Positions 1-10,833 are shown, numbered from the stretch's first letter. The stretch is DNA of 64,000 bases from Thalassobellus sp050294475 (GCA_050294475.1 JBNKOE010000022.1:62001-126000); one strand, 5' to 3'. Made by a program: numbers and translations. The notes: generated from the sequence alone by a model not told the origin.

Positions 1-3000
1 CAGTTTTAACCGGTTTTGAATAAGGTTCTTTATTCTTGTTTTTAGTATCTTAGAATTGAAAGGTTTGGTTATATAATCATCAGCGCCTTCTTCATAGCCT
101 TGGTTCATCCTGTCTATACTTCCCGCTGCCGTTAAGAGTACAATTGGAATGTGAGAGGTTGTTTGTTCCTTTTTTAATGTTTTACATAGATTAATGCCGT
201 TTTCTATAGGCATCATAACATCTGAAAGCACCAAATCTGGTACATATTTTATGGCTTTATTAATGCCTTCAGTACCATTTTCGGCAAATATTAAATCGTA
301 TTCATTTTCTAATAAAGTAGAAAGGAATAAGAGAATATCTTTGTTGTCGTCGACAATTAATATAAGGTCTCTCGATTTATCTTGACTGATTTTAGATTTA
401 ATTGTATCTACATCAGATGGATGTTTTTGGTATTCCCAAATTCTAGTGATCTCGTTTAGCTCCTTTTGCTCTTCATTGTCAATAACAGAGGTATCGTCAC
501 TTGTTTTTTTCTCAAAAGCATCATTAGGTATATCAAGGATGAATTTTGTTCCTACATTATATTTACTTTCAACATGTATTGAGCCCATATGAAGTTCAGC
601 AAATATTTTGGATAACGCTAATCCTATACCTGAACCCTTTTTTTTGTTTTTTGTATTTGATTGATAATACCAGTCAAAAATATGAGGAAGGTCTTGTTCT
701 GAAATTCCTTTACCATTATCAGTTACTGATATTAATAGACGATTCATATTTGTTTTAACTGAAACCAAAATAGTTCCTTTTTTTTGAGAATATTTAAAAG
801 CGTTGGAAAGTAAGTTATGTATAATAATCTCAATTTTTTCTATATCACACCAAATGTAAATATCGTTTTCAGGTTCGTTAATTTTAAGACTTATTCCACG
901 GGATTTTGCAAGAGATTTGTAATTAGTAAGAATTTGGTTAATATAGTTTGATATGTTAACTCTGTCTATAGAAAGTTTATTTAACCCTATTTCCGATTTT
1001 CTAAACTCCAAGAGCTTTTGTATGTTTTTGTATAGATATCTGGAATTTTTAAGAACCATTTTCAGCTGGTCTTTTTGTTTCTTTTTATCTATCTTTTCTA
1101 TAAGTTCTTCAACAGGGGCAATTATTAAACTTAAAGGTGTTTTTAATTCGTGGGAAAAGCTTGCAAAGAACCTTACACGTTCTAAATTAAGTTCGTTTTC
1201 TAATTGCCTTTGTTTTTTTTCAAAGACTAGAGAGTTTTTCAGCTTCATGCGTTCGGTATAGTATCTTATTCCTATCCAAACCAATGTAACGAATAAAATT
1301 ACATAAATTAAGTAAGCGGGAAGTGTTTTCCAGAAAGGAGGGGTTATGGTAATTAAAAGATTGTTACTAACAATTTTTTCTGGATTTATAGTTCCTTTAA
1401 CTATTAAGTTGTAGTCGCCTGGAGGAAGTTTACTTAAATTTATGGAATTGCTATTGTTTATATTTACCCATTGGTCTTGATAGCCTTCCAACATGTATGA
1501 ATACTTAATATTACGGGCGCTTGGATATTTTAATACACTAAAATCAATCGTGATTAATGTTTGATTGTGGTTAAATGTGACATGGTTTAAATATGGAAGC
1601 GATTGTTTCAATATACTTTTTGAATCATTTGGAATTACAGGTACTTTGCCATTAAACACCTTTATTGCTTCGAATATTATTGGAGGGTCAACTTCAGAAC
1701 TGAATATTTTATCTGGATTGATTATAAAAAGTCCATTATTACTTCCAAAATAAAGAATGCCATTTTTCGCTCTAAAAGCGGCACCCACATTAAAATCGCT
1801 TTGGGGGATGTTATCAAGAGAGCTAAGGTTTTTAATTGTCCCTGTTTTGATGTTAAAATAACTTAATCCTTTATAAGTACCTAGCCATACCTCATTTTCA
1901 TTTCTAAAAACCATGCTTTTTATGGTATTGTTACTTAAACCCTCTTTATCAGTATAATATACGGATTTTCTATTCTCAGGATAAAGCTTAAACAATCCAC
2001 CATAGGCAGACCCAACCAGAAAACTTTTATCTGATAACCTAGATATTGCATATGTAATATTACTAGGAAAATCAGTTGTATTATTTATACTAAATAAATC
2101 TGAAGAATCTAAATTTGGGTTATATTTAACAACCCCATCTCCGTATGTAGCCATCCATAGATTGCCAAATTGATCTTCGGTAATATCTCGTATATCAATT
2201 TTACCAAGGATTGATATATAAATAAAAGAATCTAAAGATTCGTTATACCTGTATAACCCTCCACGGTTTGTTCCAACCCAGATATTTTTATGATTATCTT
2301 CATATATTTTATTTACTTTATATCCATTTTCAACAGATCCTTGAAGATACTTTTTAGTGTTACCTGTTAAGGTATCTAAAAGATTTAATCCACCTCTATA
2401 AGTACCCACCCAAACCCGCTTTTTGTAATCTTCAAGAACGGTGTATATATAATTGTTAGAAAGACTTGAAGGATTGTTTTCTTCATGTTTATAATATTTG
2501 TATTTTCCGGTAGTTGGGTTATAGAGATTTAATCCTTCTCCATCTGTACCTATCCAAATTTCACCATTAAAATGTTCAGTAATGCTACGAATATAATTAC
2601 TATTTATGGTAACGGGGTTATCGGTGAATTTCTTTTTAAGATGTTCAATAGGAGTTCCTTTTGGATTAACATAATACAAACCATAACGGGTTCCAATCCA
2701 CATATTATCATCATTATCTCTCATGATAGTAGAAATAAATCTTCCTTGAAAATCGTTTCCATCTTGGTTAGGCAGATACCATTTAATATATTTTGATTTA
2801 TTCTTATAGGATTTAAGACTGATAATGTTCAACCCTCCATTTTGAGTGCCAACCCACATATTACCTATATAATCTTGTTCAAAAGAAAGAATCTCTTTAT
2901 CACTTAATCCATTTTTCTCATTGCTGCTGGCAGGAATATAAATTTTTTCATTGTCATTTGTTAAAATGACTATTCCATTTCGTGTGCCAATCCATAAATT

Positions 3001-3732
3001 ACCTTCATCATCAAAAAATAAACAATTAATTTGATTTAGTCCTTTGTCTTCTTTGTTTCCTAAAGGTATGCGTTCTACTTCTTTGGTAACATAATTTATT
3101 TTATTGAGACCGTTATTAAAGGTGCCAATCCATAATGTATTGTTTTTATCCAGAAGAATAGTGGAAATATGATTAGAAGAAATACTTTTATAGTCACCTT
3201 GCTTGTGTTTTAAAATTATATTTTTCTCTGGATAATCCGAGTTAAAAAATTGAAGACCTCCTCCGTATTCTCCTAATATAAGTTCGTTCTCTCTTCCAAA
3301 TTCCATACAACTAAGACTTGTTTGAGCGAGTCCGTTGGTTTCGTCTATAAGTGTGAAAGATTCTTTTTTTATATTGTAAATATTTAAACCTTCACCAGTT
3401 ACAATCAATAATTCACCTTTATTATTGTACTTTATTTGATGGATGAAATTATAATTTAGACTGTTACTTGAGTCGCTTTCTTTTTTAAAGTTAAAAAACT
3501 TGTTTCCGTTATAGCGGTTAAGTCCGTCAAATGTAGATATCCAAATATAACCCAGCGAGTCCTGTGCTATATCAGTAATGAAATTGTTGGAAAGTCCAGA
3601 ATCCACATTAAAATATTCAAATTTTAAAGAACTTTTTTCGGTAATTAAATTATTAAAATAAGGTTCTTGTGAATAACTAACTGCAGTTATTTGGATAAGT
3701 ATAAATAATATAATGCTATTAATTATTTTCAT
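1..3732 (-). CDS. Hybrid two-component system sensor/regulator (HTCS), C-terminus cut by window edge
   Basis: This inner-membrane one-protein sensor and regulator is of the kind that controls polysaccharide utilisation loci. The reverse-strand frame is open from the ATG at 3732 to base 1 (1244 codons). It starts with a signal peptide (MKIINSIILFILIQ...) and then has many two-component-regulator propeller repeats of the type 'DSLGYIWISTFDGLNRY'. A Y_Y_Y-like domain, a membrane helix (about residues 805-828), a histidine kinase with H-box FSHELKTPLS (His861) and ATP-binding motifs (DNGKGI, GSGIGLAL) follow. A receiver domain with phospho-acceptor Asp1171 (LVLSDVMMP) comes last. The usual AraC DNA-binding domain should lie beyond the left edge. 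It is divergent from susC, so it probably senses an oligosaccharide released by this PUL and activates it. Ligand specificity cannot be read from the sequence. Confidence 0.93.
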   Translation of the reverse strand, partial: MKIINSIILFILIQITAVSYSQEPYFNNLITEKSSLKFEYFNVDSGLSNNFITDIAQDSLGYIWISTFDGLNRYNGNKFFNFKKESDSSNSLNYNFIHQIKYNNKGELLIVTGEGLNIYNIKKESFTLIDETNGLAQTSLSCMEFGRENELILGEYGGGLQFFNSDYPEKNIILKHKQGDYKSISSNHISTILLDKNNTLWIGTFNNGLNKINYVTKEVERIPLGNKEDKGLNQINCLFFDDEGNLWIGTRNGIVILTNDNEKIYIPASSNEKNGLSDKEILSFEQDYIGNMWVGTQNGGLNIISLKSYKNKSKYIKWYLPNQDGNDFQGRFISTIMRDNDDNMWIGTRYGLYYVNPKGTPIEHLKKKFTDNPVTINSNYIRSITEHFNGEIWIGTDGEGLNLYNPTTGKYKYYKHEENNPSSLSNNYIYTVLEDYKKRVWVGTYRGGLNLLDTLTGNTKKYLQGSVENGYKVNKIYEDNHKNIWVGTNRGGLYRYNESLDSFIYISILGKIDIRDITEDQFGNLWMATYGDGVVKYNPNLDSSDLFSINNTTDFPSNITYAISRLSDKSFLVGSAYGGLFKLYPENRKSVYYTDKEGLSNNTIKSMVFRNENEVWLGTYKGLSYFNIKTGTIKNLSSLDNIPQSDFNVGAAFRAKNGILYFGSNNGLFIINPDKIFSSEVDPPIIFEAIKVFNGKVPVIPNDSKSILKQSLPYLNHVTFNHNQTLITIDFSVLKYPSARNIKYSYMLEGYQDQWVNINNSNSINLSKLPPGDYNLIVKGTINPEKIVSNNLLITITPPFWKTLPAYLIYVILFVTLVWIGIRYYTERMKLKNSLVFEKKQRQLENELNLERVRFFASFSHELKTPLSLIIAPVEELIEKIDKKKQKDQLKMVLKNSRYLYKNIQKLLEFRKSEIGLNKLSIDRVNISNYINQILTNYKSLAKSRGISLKINEPENDIYIWCDIEKIEIIIHNLLSNAFKYSQKKGTILVSVKTNMNRLLISVTDNGKGISEQDLPHIFDWYYQSNTKNKKKGSGIGLALSKIFAELHMGSIHVESKYNVGTKFILDIPNDAFEKKTSDDTSVIDNEEQKELNEITRIWEYQKHPSDVDTIKSKISQDKSRDLILIVDDNKDILLFLSTLLENEYDLIFAENGTEGINKAIKYVPDLVLSDVMMPIENGINLCKTLKKEQTTSHIPIVLLTAAGSIDRMNQGYEEGADDYITKPFNSKILKTRIKNLIQNRLKL

Positions 3733-4182
3733 GAACAGTAAAATTACAATAAAAACATCTTAATCAAATTTCAATTTATTGTGCATACATTTTTTTGAAC
3801 ATCTTCACTTAATTATATAAATGTTTGCTAGTATTTTGAGTACTATTTTTTAAGCATATTAATCTCTATTTTTTGTTCGTTTGAGTCTATTGTGCCCCTT
3901 TTTTTAATCATTTGTGCCTGTTCAAATCAACTGGTTAGGTATAGTTTTGAATGATAACACTTTAAAAGCGTAAAAATAACGTTTAAAAATAAATAGCAAA
4001 CATAAAATTTAAGTTTTATAATCCAAAACAGGATGAAGCTATGTTGTGTTATAAAAACATATCAAAAAATTAACAATAAACAAAAACATGCCTATGAAGA
4101 AACAAAACCACTAAACACTAATATGCTAATTCTAATTAATAAGAATTTAAAAATTAAGAGATTAATCAAAAACAAACTATAT
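3733..4182. other. Intergenic region between the HTCS and susC
   Basis: This 450-base AT-rich divergent intergenic stretch holds no convincing gene. The frame of susC is open back to an ATG at 4033, but the translated upstream part is Lys/Asn-rich and does not look like a signal peptide, so I treat it as leader. A -7-type box lies at 3942. The HTCS operator is presumably here, but I cannot recognise it. Confidence 0.5.
3942..3949 (+). promoter_or_regulatory. Flavobacterial -7 box (TAGTTTTG) upstream of susC
   Basis: The octamer fits the Flavobacterium consensus TAnnTTTG. No clear TTG -33 box stands at the expected distance, so it may depend on the activator HTCS. It would give a leader of about 230 bases to the preferred susC start. 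Confidence 0.4.
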
Positions 4183-7100
4183 ATGAAAAAATTATTTAAA
4201 ATTTATGGAATTTATTTCAATCGCTTAAGATTTGATTTTAAGGTAAAACTAACCATGCTTTTATTTTGCATTACCTTATTTCAAGTTCAAGCGAGTGAAA
4301 CAAAAATTATAAATACTACATTACAATCTCAACAACAAAGTTTTGAAATATCGGGTACTATAGTAGATATAAATGGACAGCCATTACCAGGAACCAATAT
4401 TAAGGAAAAAGGAACTACAAATGGAACCCAAACAGATTTTGATGGTAAGTTTTCATTAACTGTTTCTAGCGAGAATGCAATTTTAATAGTATCTTATATC
4501 GGGTTTAAAACTCAAGAGTACCCTTTAAATGGAAGTACAACAATTAATGTTACTTTAGAAGAAGACACAGCTGCTTTAGATGAAGTTGTAGTAGTTGGTT
4601 ATGGTACAGCCAGAAGAAAGGATGTAGCAGGGTCTGTAAGCACTTTAAAACTAGAAGATTCTCCAATAGCCAATAATCCTACTACAAATTTATTGCAAAG
4701 TTTACAAGGGGTGTCTCCAGGGTTAAATGTTACACCACAAAACTCACCAGGGGCTAGTCCAGGTATCTTGGTTAGAGGGCAAAACTCTATAAATGGAAGT
4801 AACGACCCGCTTATTGTTTTAGATGGGGTTATTTTTCTGGGAAGTATTCGAGACCTTAATCCAAACGATATTGCAAGTTTCGATATTCTTAAAGACGCAT
4901 TGGCAGCGTCGGCTTATGGTTCCAGATCGGCAAACGGTGTTATTGTAATAACCACTAAGAAAGGAAAAATAGGAAAACCTATCATCAATATATCATCTAT
5001 TATAGGAGCTAACTCTTGGAGAGATAAATATGACATGATGAGTTTAGATACTTTTGAGCGTAAGTTTGCAGCTCAATTAGGGGTAGCTGTTGAAGATCTT
5101 GCTTTTGACCATCCCATGGCTAATGCCTATTTAGAGCAACGTATAGACACTAATTGGATGGATCTTATCTCCAGATCTGGATTTATTCAAAACCAACAAT
5201 TATCTGTATCTGGTAGAACCGATAATATGGATTACTATTTTTCTGGAGGTTATTCTAAAGAAGAAGGTGTAATTGTAGGAGACGATTACGAGCGTATATC
5301 TTTAAGAGCACGTCTTAATACTGATATTACAGATTGGTTAGAGGTAGGTATAGATGGTACTTACAACAATAATGATTATTCAGGAATAGGAGCAAGTGTA
5401 GGCAATGCTTACTTAATGCAGCCTATAGGTTACCCTTATCGTTACGATGATCAACCAAACAATGCCGCTACAAATTCCAGTAGGTTATTAGAACGTTGGC
5501 CAGTAGGATCTTCAGTACAGAATCCGCTTTGGGGTACCGATGGAACCATTGAAGATGTAGATAAAAGTGATTTTTTCAGGTTTTCAGGACATGCTTTAGT
5601 TAAGTTGCCAGTAGTAAAAGGATTAAGCTATCGTTTTAATTATTCTATTGATGGTAAGTATGAAGTAAGGGACAGATTCTATTTTGAAGATTACTATATA
5701 AGTGAAGCTGGAACAGATAACTATATAGAGCGTTACTCTGATCAGGCATTAGAAGATCATCTCTCTCAAGCTAATGGGTATAATTCACGTACTAACAGTT
5801 ATACTTATGTTATGGACAATATTTTAAACTATAACAGGACATTTGATAAGCATTATTTAGATTTAACATTAGTAGCTACAAGAGATTATTCTTATAGTAA
5901 AAACGTATTTTTATCAGGAAGTGATTTTTCTGATAATGGAAACAGCTCACTTGGTGTAAACGGGATAAGTAAAGCCACTACCGTTTTAAGTTCACAGGAT
6001 ATAATTGAACGATCTAATGTTGGTTATTTGGCACGTTTGGCTTATACCTATAACGATCGTTACCATTTAAATGCTTCTATACGAAGAGATGGTGCCTCTG
6101 TATTTGGGGCTAATCAAAGGTTTGGTAATTTCCCATCAGGAGGAGTTGCCTGGACTGCTTCTAACGAAGATTTTTTAAATGGAAATGAAACGTTAAGTTA
6201 CTTAAAATTAAAAGCGTCTTATGGACAAAATGGTAATCAAGGTTTAAATCCATATCAAACCTTAGCGCTTGTGGCTAATGGTAGCCAAGGTAATATAGAG
6301 TATGAGTTTGGAGACGCACCGTCTACTATTCTTTATGGTGTATCACTTACCTCGCTTGCAAGTCCTAATTTAGGTTGGGAAACGACTACAACCTTTAATA
6401 CAGGGTTTCAATCAAAATGGCTTAATGATCTTATTTCATTAGACTTCGATTTGTATTTCTCAAAAACTACAGATCAAATTTTTGTAAGGAATATACCTAC
6501 AATGACTGGATTCAGTTCCATTTTAACTAGTTTAGGTCAGGTTAATAATAATGGACTTGAAATCAATATTGGAACTACAAATATTAAAACAGAAGATTTT
6601 AGTTGGAATTCAAACCTTATCTATACACGTAATCGTAATAAAATTGAAAAGCTATATGGTGATGATTTAGATGGAGATGGAAAAGAAGATGATGATATTG
6701 CCAATAGTTTGTTTATAGGGGAACCAATCGGAACCATTTTTGGTTACGAATATGATGGTGTTGTTCAAGCGGATGATACAGATTATATTGCAAATGTAGG
6801 AGCTGTGCCTGGAGATGCTAAATTTAAGGATCTTGATGGAGATGGTTTTATTACAGCAGAAAATGATCGTAAAATTTTAGGGTATCGTAGAGAGAATTTT
6901 AGAATGAGTTTATCTAATACGCTTAATTACAAAGATTTTACGTTCTATGTTTTATTAAATGGTGTTTTCGGAGGTAATAATTATTATATGAGTGAGAACC
7001 CTTTAGAAAATTCATTTGGTAACCGTTTTGATACTAATGAAATTAATCACGATTGGTGGACTCCCGAAAACCAAAGTGAAAAATATTTAAGACCCGACTA

Positions 7101-7356
7101 TTTAGGCAATCGATATTTAGGACTACAATCAAGAGGTTTTGTGAGAGTACAAGATATCTCTTTATCTTATAATTTTCCACAAGATTTATTGAATAAAATC
7201 AATATTAGATCTGCAAAAATATTTGCAAGTGCACATAACTTGTACACCTTTACAGATTGGTTTGGAGGTGGTGATCCTGAGTTAGGAATACGTCCTGGAA
7301 GTGGTGCATACCCTGTACCTACAACAGTATCTGTAGGCGTTAACCTTAGTTTATAA
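4183..7356 (+). CDS. SusC-family TonB-linked outer-membrane transporter
   Basis: This is the outer-membrane beta-barrel that imports glycan fragments together with the SusD lipoprotein downstream, energised by TonB. From the start used here (MKKLFKIYG...) it has 1057 residues. The signal peptide covers about residues 15-37. A carboxypeptidase-regulatory-like domain follows at about 54-140 (ISGTIVDINGQPLPG). The plug begins after DEVVVVGYGTARRKDVAGSV and contains the SusC hallmark LIVLDGVI. A long barrel ends in an aromatic/hydrophobic C-terminus (VSVGVNLSL). The frame is open to an ATG at 4033, but the extra 50 residues are atypical, so 4183 is preferred. The pairing with susD (32-base gap) and the divergent HTCS marks a PUL. 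Confidence 0.95.
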   Translation: MKKLFKIYGIYFNRLRFDFKVKLTMLLFCITLFQVQASETKIINTTLQSQQQSFEISGTIVDINGQPLPGTNIKEKGTTNGTQTDFDGKFSLTVSSENAILIVSYIGFKTQEYPLNGSTTINVTLEEDTAALDEVVVVGYGTARRKDVAGSVSTLKLEDSPIANNPTTNLLQSLQGVSPGLNVTPQNSPGASPGILVRGQNSINGSNDPLIVLDGVIFLGSIRDLNPNDIASFDILKDALAASAYGSRSANGVIVITTKKGKIGKPIINISSIIGANSWRDKYDMMSLDTFERKFAAQLGVAVEDLAFDHPMANAYLEQRIDTNWMDLISRSGFIQNQQLSVSGRTDNMDYYFSGGYSKEEGVIVGDDYERISLRARLNTDITDWLEVGIDGTYNNNDYSGIGASVGNAYLMQPIGYPYRYDDQPNNAATNSSRLLERWPVGSSVQNPLWGTDGTIEDVDKSDFFRFSGHALVKLPVVKGLSYRFNYSIDGKYEVRDRFYFEDYYISEAGTDNYIERYSDQALEDHLSQANGYNSRTNSYTYVMDNILNYNRTFDKHYLDLTLVATRDYSYSKNVFLSGSDFSDNGNSSLGVNGISKATTVLSSQDIIERSNVGYLARLAYTYNDRYHLNASIRRDGASVFGANQRFGNFPSGGVAWTASNEDFLNGNETLSYLKLKASYGQNGNQGLNPYQTLALVANGSQGNIEYEFGDAPSTILYGVSLTSLASPNLGWETTTTFNTGFQSKWLNDLISLDFDLYFSKTTDQIFVRNIPTMTGFSSILTSLGQVNNNGLEINIGTTNIKTEDFSWNSNLIYTRNRNKIEKLYGDDLDGDGKEDDDIANSLFIGEPIGTIFGYEYDGVVQADDTDYIANVGAVPGDAKFKDLDGDGFITAENDRKILGYRRENFRMSLSNTLNYKDFTFYVLLNGVFGGNNYYMSENPLENSFGNRFDTNEINHDWWTPENQSEKYLRPDYLGNRYLGLQSRGFVRVQDISLSYNFPQDLLNKINIRSAKIFASAHNLYTFTDWFGGGDPELGIRPGSGAYPVPTTVSVGVNLSL

Positions 7357-7388
7357 TTTTTTAAAAAATAAAATAAAAAAATTAAAAG

Positions 7389-9023
7389 ATGAAAGCATAT
7401 AAATATCAAATTCAAATAGTTCTGGTCTTATTTTTACTGGCCTTTATGTCTTGTAATGACGAAGACTTTTTAGATACAGAGCCTAAAACATTTTATACAT
7501 CGTCGAATATATTTTCTTCACCTACACAGGTAGATCAGGTATTAATTACTATATATTCAGACATGCGTAATTTTATGGTAAGAACATCTAACTTTAAACA
7601 TAGAGGTACAGATATGTTTGATGTGCCTAATTTTAGATTGGGTAGTACATTTGGCGATTATAGCCAACTAAACCCAGATGATTGGAGATATAGAGATATT
7701 TTCTCTTTTCATTACCTAGTTATACGTAATGCAAATTCGGCCATTGATGCGGCCAATCAAGAAAGTGTAAATTGGTCTTCTGAATCTGACAAAAATTATG
7801 CATTAGCCCAAGCTCGCTTTTTTAGAGCATATGCTCATGGAACGTTGGCAGAACTCTATGGAGGGGTTCCTATAGTTACAGAATTAGCAGATGAGCCTAG
7901 GTATGATTTTGTAAGAGCAACAAGAGCAGAAACTTACCAATATGCTATTGATGAGCTTGAAGCTATTATACCTGATTTACCAGAGCTTACCAATCAACCA
8001 GGAAGATTAGTTAAAGCAGCTGCTCAACATTATTTGAGTGAGTTTTATTTAGCGTTGGGAATTGAAACAGGGAATAGCGAGTTTTATCAAAGTGCCATAG
8101 ACGCTGCTAGCGATGTTATTGATGGAGGCACATATTCTTTAATGACCAAACGTTTTGGTGCAAGAGCTGGAGAAGCAGATAAAAATGTTTATTGGGATTT
8201 GTTTAGAATAAATAATATTAATTTTTCTGATGGAAATACCGAAAGTATTTGGACATTTCAAATAGATTTTGATGCCTTTTTAGGAAGTGACAGAGAATCA
8301 TTTTTAGGTTATCCAAGAGATTATATGCCTGTATTAAGAGCTATTCCAGGTGTTGAAGGAACAGCAGAAGATGTAGGAGGACGAGGTGTAGCTTTTGATG
8401 CTCCTACACCTTATGCCGCAGATTTGATATGGGAAGGTGCTACTAATGACATTCGTAATAGTGAAGTTAATATCCAACGAACATTTTATTATAACGATCC
8501 TAATCAGCCCAATAATGGAGAAGTAGTTCCTCAATCGGTTATTGATGAGAATAATGCCAATGGATGGATTTTTCCAATATTCTGGAAGCTTTCTACAGAC
8601 CAATTTGTAGGACTGGACGAAGGTGAAAACCGAAGTAATATATTTAGAGATGAATATGCCATTCGTTTACCAGAGACCATTTTGTTAAGAGCAGAAGCTT
8701 ACTGGAGATTAGGTAATTCAAACCTAGCAGCAAATGATATTAACCTTATACGTAACAGAGCAAACGCTACACCTGTAACAGCAGGCGAAGTAGATTTAGA
8801 CTATATTCTTGATGAGCGTGGTCGTGAACTTCTACAAGAAGAACGCAGATGGTGTACACTTTTAAGAATGGGAGGAACCATAGCGGTAGACCGTATACGG
8901 GAATATGCTCTCAACGATATTACTCGTACAACACTTAATTTTGATTTTAGCCTGTGGCCTATACCACAATCTGTTATAGATAGAAATAAAGATGTGAAAA
9001 TGGAACAAAACCCAGGATGGTAA
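7389..9023 (+). CDS. SusD/RagB-family glycan-binding outer-membrane lipoprotein
   Basis: This surface lipoprotein forms the lid of the SusC transporter and binds the substrate glycan. It has 544 residues with a lipoprotein signal and lipobox LAFMSC (lipidated Cys22), followed by acidic residues (NDEDF) typical of surface export. TPR-like helices such as ALAQARFFRAYAHGTLAELYG and the late segment RLPETILLRAEAYWRLG are characteristic of the family. The C-terminal motif DRGRELLQEERRW with an ending in NPGW is the usual SusD end. It lies 32 bases after susC and is followed by a terminator-like hairpin, so susCD may form one unit with read-through to the enzyme genes. Confidence 0.95.
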   Translation: MKAYKYQIQIVLVLFLLAFMSCNDEDFLDTEPKTFYTSSNIFSSPTQVDQVLITIYSDMRNFMVRTSNFKHRGTDMFDVPNFRLGSTFGDYSQLNPDDWRYRDIFSFHYLVIRNANSAIDAANQESVNWSSESDKNYALAQARFFRAYAHGTLAELYGGVPIVTELADEPRYDFVRATRAETYQYAIDELEAIIPDLPELTNQPGRLVKAAAQHYLSEFYLALGIETGNSEFYQSAIDAASDVIDGGTYSLMTKRFGARAGEADKNVYWDLFRINNINFSDGNTESIWTFQIDFDAFLGSDRESFLGYPRDYMPVLRAIPGVEGTAEDVGGRGVAFDAPTPYAADLIWEGATNDIRNSEVNIQRTFYYNDPNQPNNGEVVPQSVIDENNANGWIFPIFWKLSTDQFVGLDEGENRSNIFRDEYAIRLPETILLRAEAYWRLGNSNLAANDINLIRNRANATPVTAGEVDLDYILDERGRELLQEERRWCTLLRMGGTIAVDRIREYALNDITRTTLNFDFSLWPIPQSVIDRNKDVKMEQNPGW

Positions 9024-9066
9024 TGATTCTTTTACATGTATAATATTGAGTTAGTTTAGTTAATTT

Positions 9067-9103
9067 TAAAAGCCCTGACCTTTTTTATTTGTTGGGGCTT
9101 TTT
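9067..9103 (+). terminator. Hairpin with T-tract after susD
   Basis: The arms AAAAGCCC and GGGGCTTTTT enclose a loop of about 18 bases. The position, 44 bases after the susD stop, suits a Rho-independent terminator or an attenuating hairpin between transporter and enzyme genes. Confidence 0.7.
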
Positions 9104-9452
9104 AATTGAAAAATTAAATATAAGCCCCCAATAAAAAGAAAAGTAGTACATTTAGACAATTTGATGGTTACCGTAATTGAGTTTTATGATGAACCAATGA
9201 ATAAAGCATATCCTTCGTATCATTATCTGTATGAGTAGATTGCCTATGTGTCTTCAGGATTATTAAAGTTATTCATATGAAGACAGGGAAAATCTTCTTA
9301 ATGAAGGAGATGTTTTTAAACACCTAATTTAAAACATTGTGTCTAAACTTTAACTGAAAACAGTAAAACTTATAGAGAGTATCAATCCCATTAGAGAAGA
9401 TTTTATTTAACGGGAACAAAAAATATTATATAAAACAAATAAAAGCAGTTAC
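9104..9452 (+). other. Gene-free stretch between the susD terminator and the BNR_4 gene
   Basis: No convincing gene is present. A 24-codon open stretch at 9164-9238 (starting MVTVIEFYDEP) ends in TAG and continues in frame for a few more codons. It could be a remnant of a lost gene or chance. A promoter for the enzyme genes should lie here, but no clear TAnnTTTG box was seen. Confidence 0.35.
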
Positions 9453-10820
9453 ATGCAAAATAACAAAATAATACGGGTAACTAAAACTATCCCTATAAAA
9501 GTTTTCTTTCTTTGCTTCGCTTATTTTTTAATCTGTTCAACTTCATGTACAGGACAAAAAATAGCTTCTTCTATCCAAAAAATAGAACAAACAAATGTTG
9601 GTCTTGGATGGAGTAATAACTCAATAAATACAGTTAAATTTAGAAAAAATGCGTTGACAACTTATAAAGACTACCAATTCATTGCTTATTATGATGCAGA
9701 TGGGTTTCTAGTTCTTGGAAAGCGAAAAACCAACACAAAAAACTGGAAAAAAGTTATCACACCTTATAAAGGAAATACAAAAGATGCACACAACAGTATT
9801 AGTATGGTAATAGATGGCGATGGGTATTTGCATGTATCATGGGATCATCATAACACTAAACTACGTTACGCAAAAGGCAAAGCTCCTTTTAGTTTAGAGC
9901 TTGGAGAAGAACAATCCATGACGGGCAATGAGGAATTAAAAGTAACATATCCACAGTTTTATAATCTTCCAAACGGAAATTTACTCTTCTTTTACCGTTC
10001 AGGAGCTTCGGGCAGAGGAAATTTAGTAATTAATTTGTACGATTTAAAAAGCCAAAAATGGTCTCAGATACAACAAAATCTATTAGATGGCGAAGATGAA
10101 AGAAATGCTTATTGGCAAGCTTGTGTAGATCGACAAGGTGTTATTCACCTCTCTTGGGTATGGCGTGAAAGCTGGGATGTATCTACCAATCACGATTTAT
10201 GTTATGCACAATCAAAAGACGGAGGCATTACTTGGCAAAAATCTACAAGCGAAAATTACGCATTGCCCATCACTGCTAATTTAGCAGAATATGCTTGGAA
10301 AATTCCACAAAAAAGTAGCTTAATAAATCAGACCTCAATGACAACAGATAAAAGTGGGAACCCTTATATCGCATCGTATTGGAATGAAAATGATATTCCA
10401 CAATTTCAAATAGTTTATTTAGATAAAGGCGTTTGGAAAAAAGTAAATACAGGTTTCCGGAAAAGGGCTTTTTATTTGGGCGGCGGCGGAACAAAACAAA
10501 TTCCAATTTCAAGACCCGATATACTTGTTGATGAGGAAGATTCAAATTCGATGTTATACCTTCTTTTTAGGGATGAAGAAAGAGGAAATAAAGTATCATT
10601 AGCTTATTGCAGTTTGAATAAAAAAAACTACTGGAAAATTACAGATTTAACTAAAACCTCAGTAGATCAATGGGAGCCTAATTATGATATTAATCTTTGG
10701 AAAAACTATCATAAATTGAATGTTTTTTCGCAAAACGTTACTCAAATTGATGGGGAAGGGGTATCCCAAAAATCACCAACTATGATTAGTGTCTTACAGT
10801 TAAACAAATTGCCCAAATAA
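9453..10820 (+). CDS. BNR_4-type beta-propeller lipoprotein, candidate PL24/PL25-like polysaccharide lyase
   Basis: This exported protein of 455 residues has a signal peptide and a possible lipobox (STSC, Cys32). Propeller-blade repeats run through it. The segment around residues 111-140 carries H113 and the cluster DHH at 131-133 inside DGDGYLHVSWDHHN, and further conserved-looking positions are Y170, R182 and Y220. This pattern resembles BNR_4 (PF15892) proteins, which include ulvan-lyase-like propellers using His/Tyr/Arg chemistry. The downstream GH88/GH105 enzyme would remove the unsaturated uronic acid such a lyase creates, which supports a lyase role. The catalytic assignment is inference. 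A sialidase-like or non-catalytic binding propeller remains possible. Confidence 0.75.
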   Translation: MQNNKIIRVTKTIPIKVFFLCFAYFLICSTSCTGQKIASSIQKIEQTNVGLGWSNNSINTVKFRKNALTTYKDYQFIAYYDADGFLVLGKRKTNTKNWKKVITPYKGNTKDAHNSISMVIDGDGYLHVSWDHHNTKLRYAKGKAPFSLELGEEQSMTGNEELKVTYPQFYNLPNGNLLFFYRSGASGRGNLVINLYDLKSQKWSQIQQNLLDGEDERNAYWQACVDRQGVIHLSWVWRESWDVSTNHDLCYAQSKDGGITWQKSTSENYALPITANLAEYAWKIPQKSSLINQTSMTTDKSGNPYIASYWNENDIPQFQIVYLDKGVWKKVNTGFRKRAFYLGGGGTKQIPISRPDILVDEEDSNSMLYLLFRDEERGNKVSLAYCSLNKKNYWKITDLTKTSVDQWEPNYDINLWKNYHKLNVFSQNVTQIDGEGVSQKSPTMISVLQLNKLPK

Positions 10821-10833
10821 TTTAATTAAAAAA

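Noticed and set aside
194..2796. Several plus-strand open frames across the first 2.8 kb
   Set aside because: They lie opposite the HTCS gene, whose minus-strand frame shows clear kinase and receiver motifs. No plus-strand frame has a recognisable domain.
4033..4182. Start of susC at the first ATG (4033)
   Set aside because: The extra 50 residues are Lys/Asn-rich without a signal-peptide shape, and ATG 4183 starts a protein with an ordinary signal sequence.
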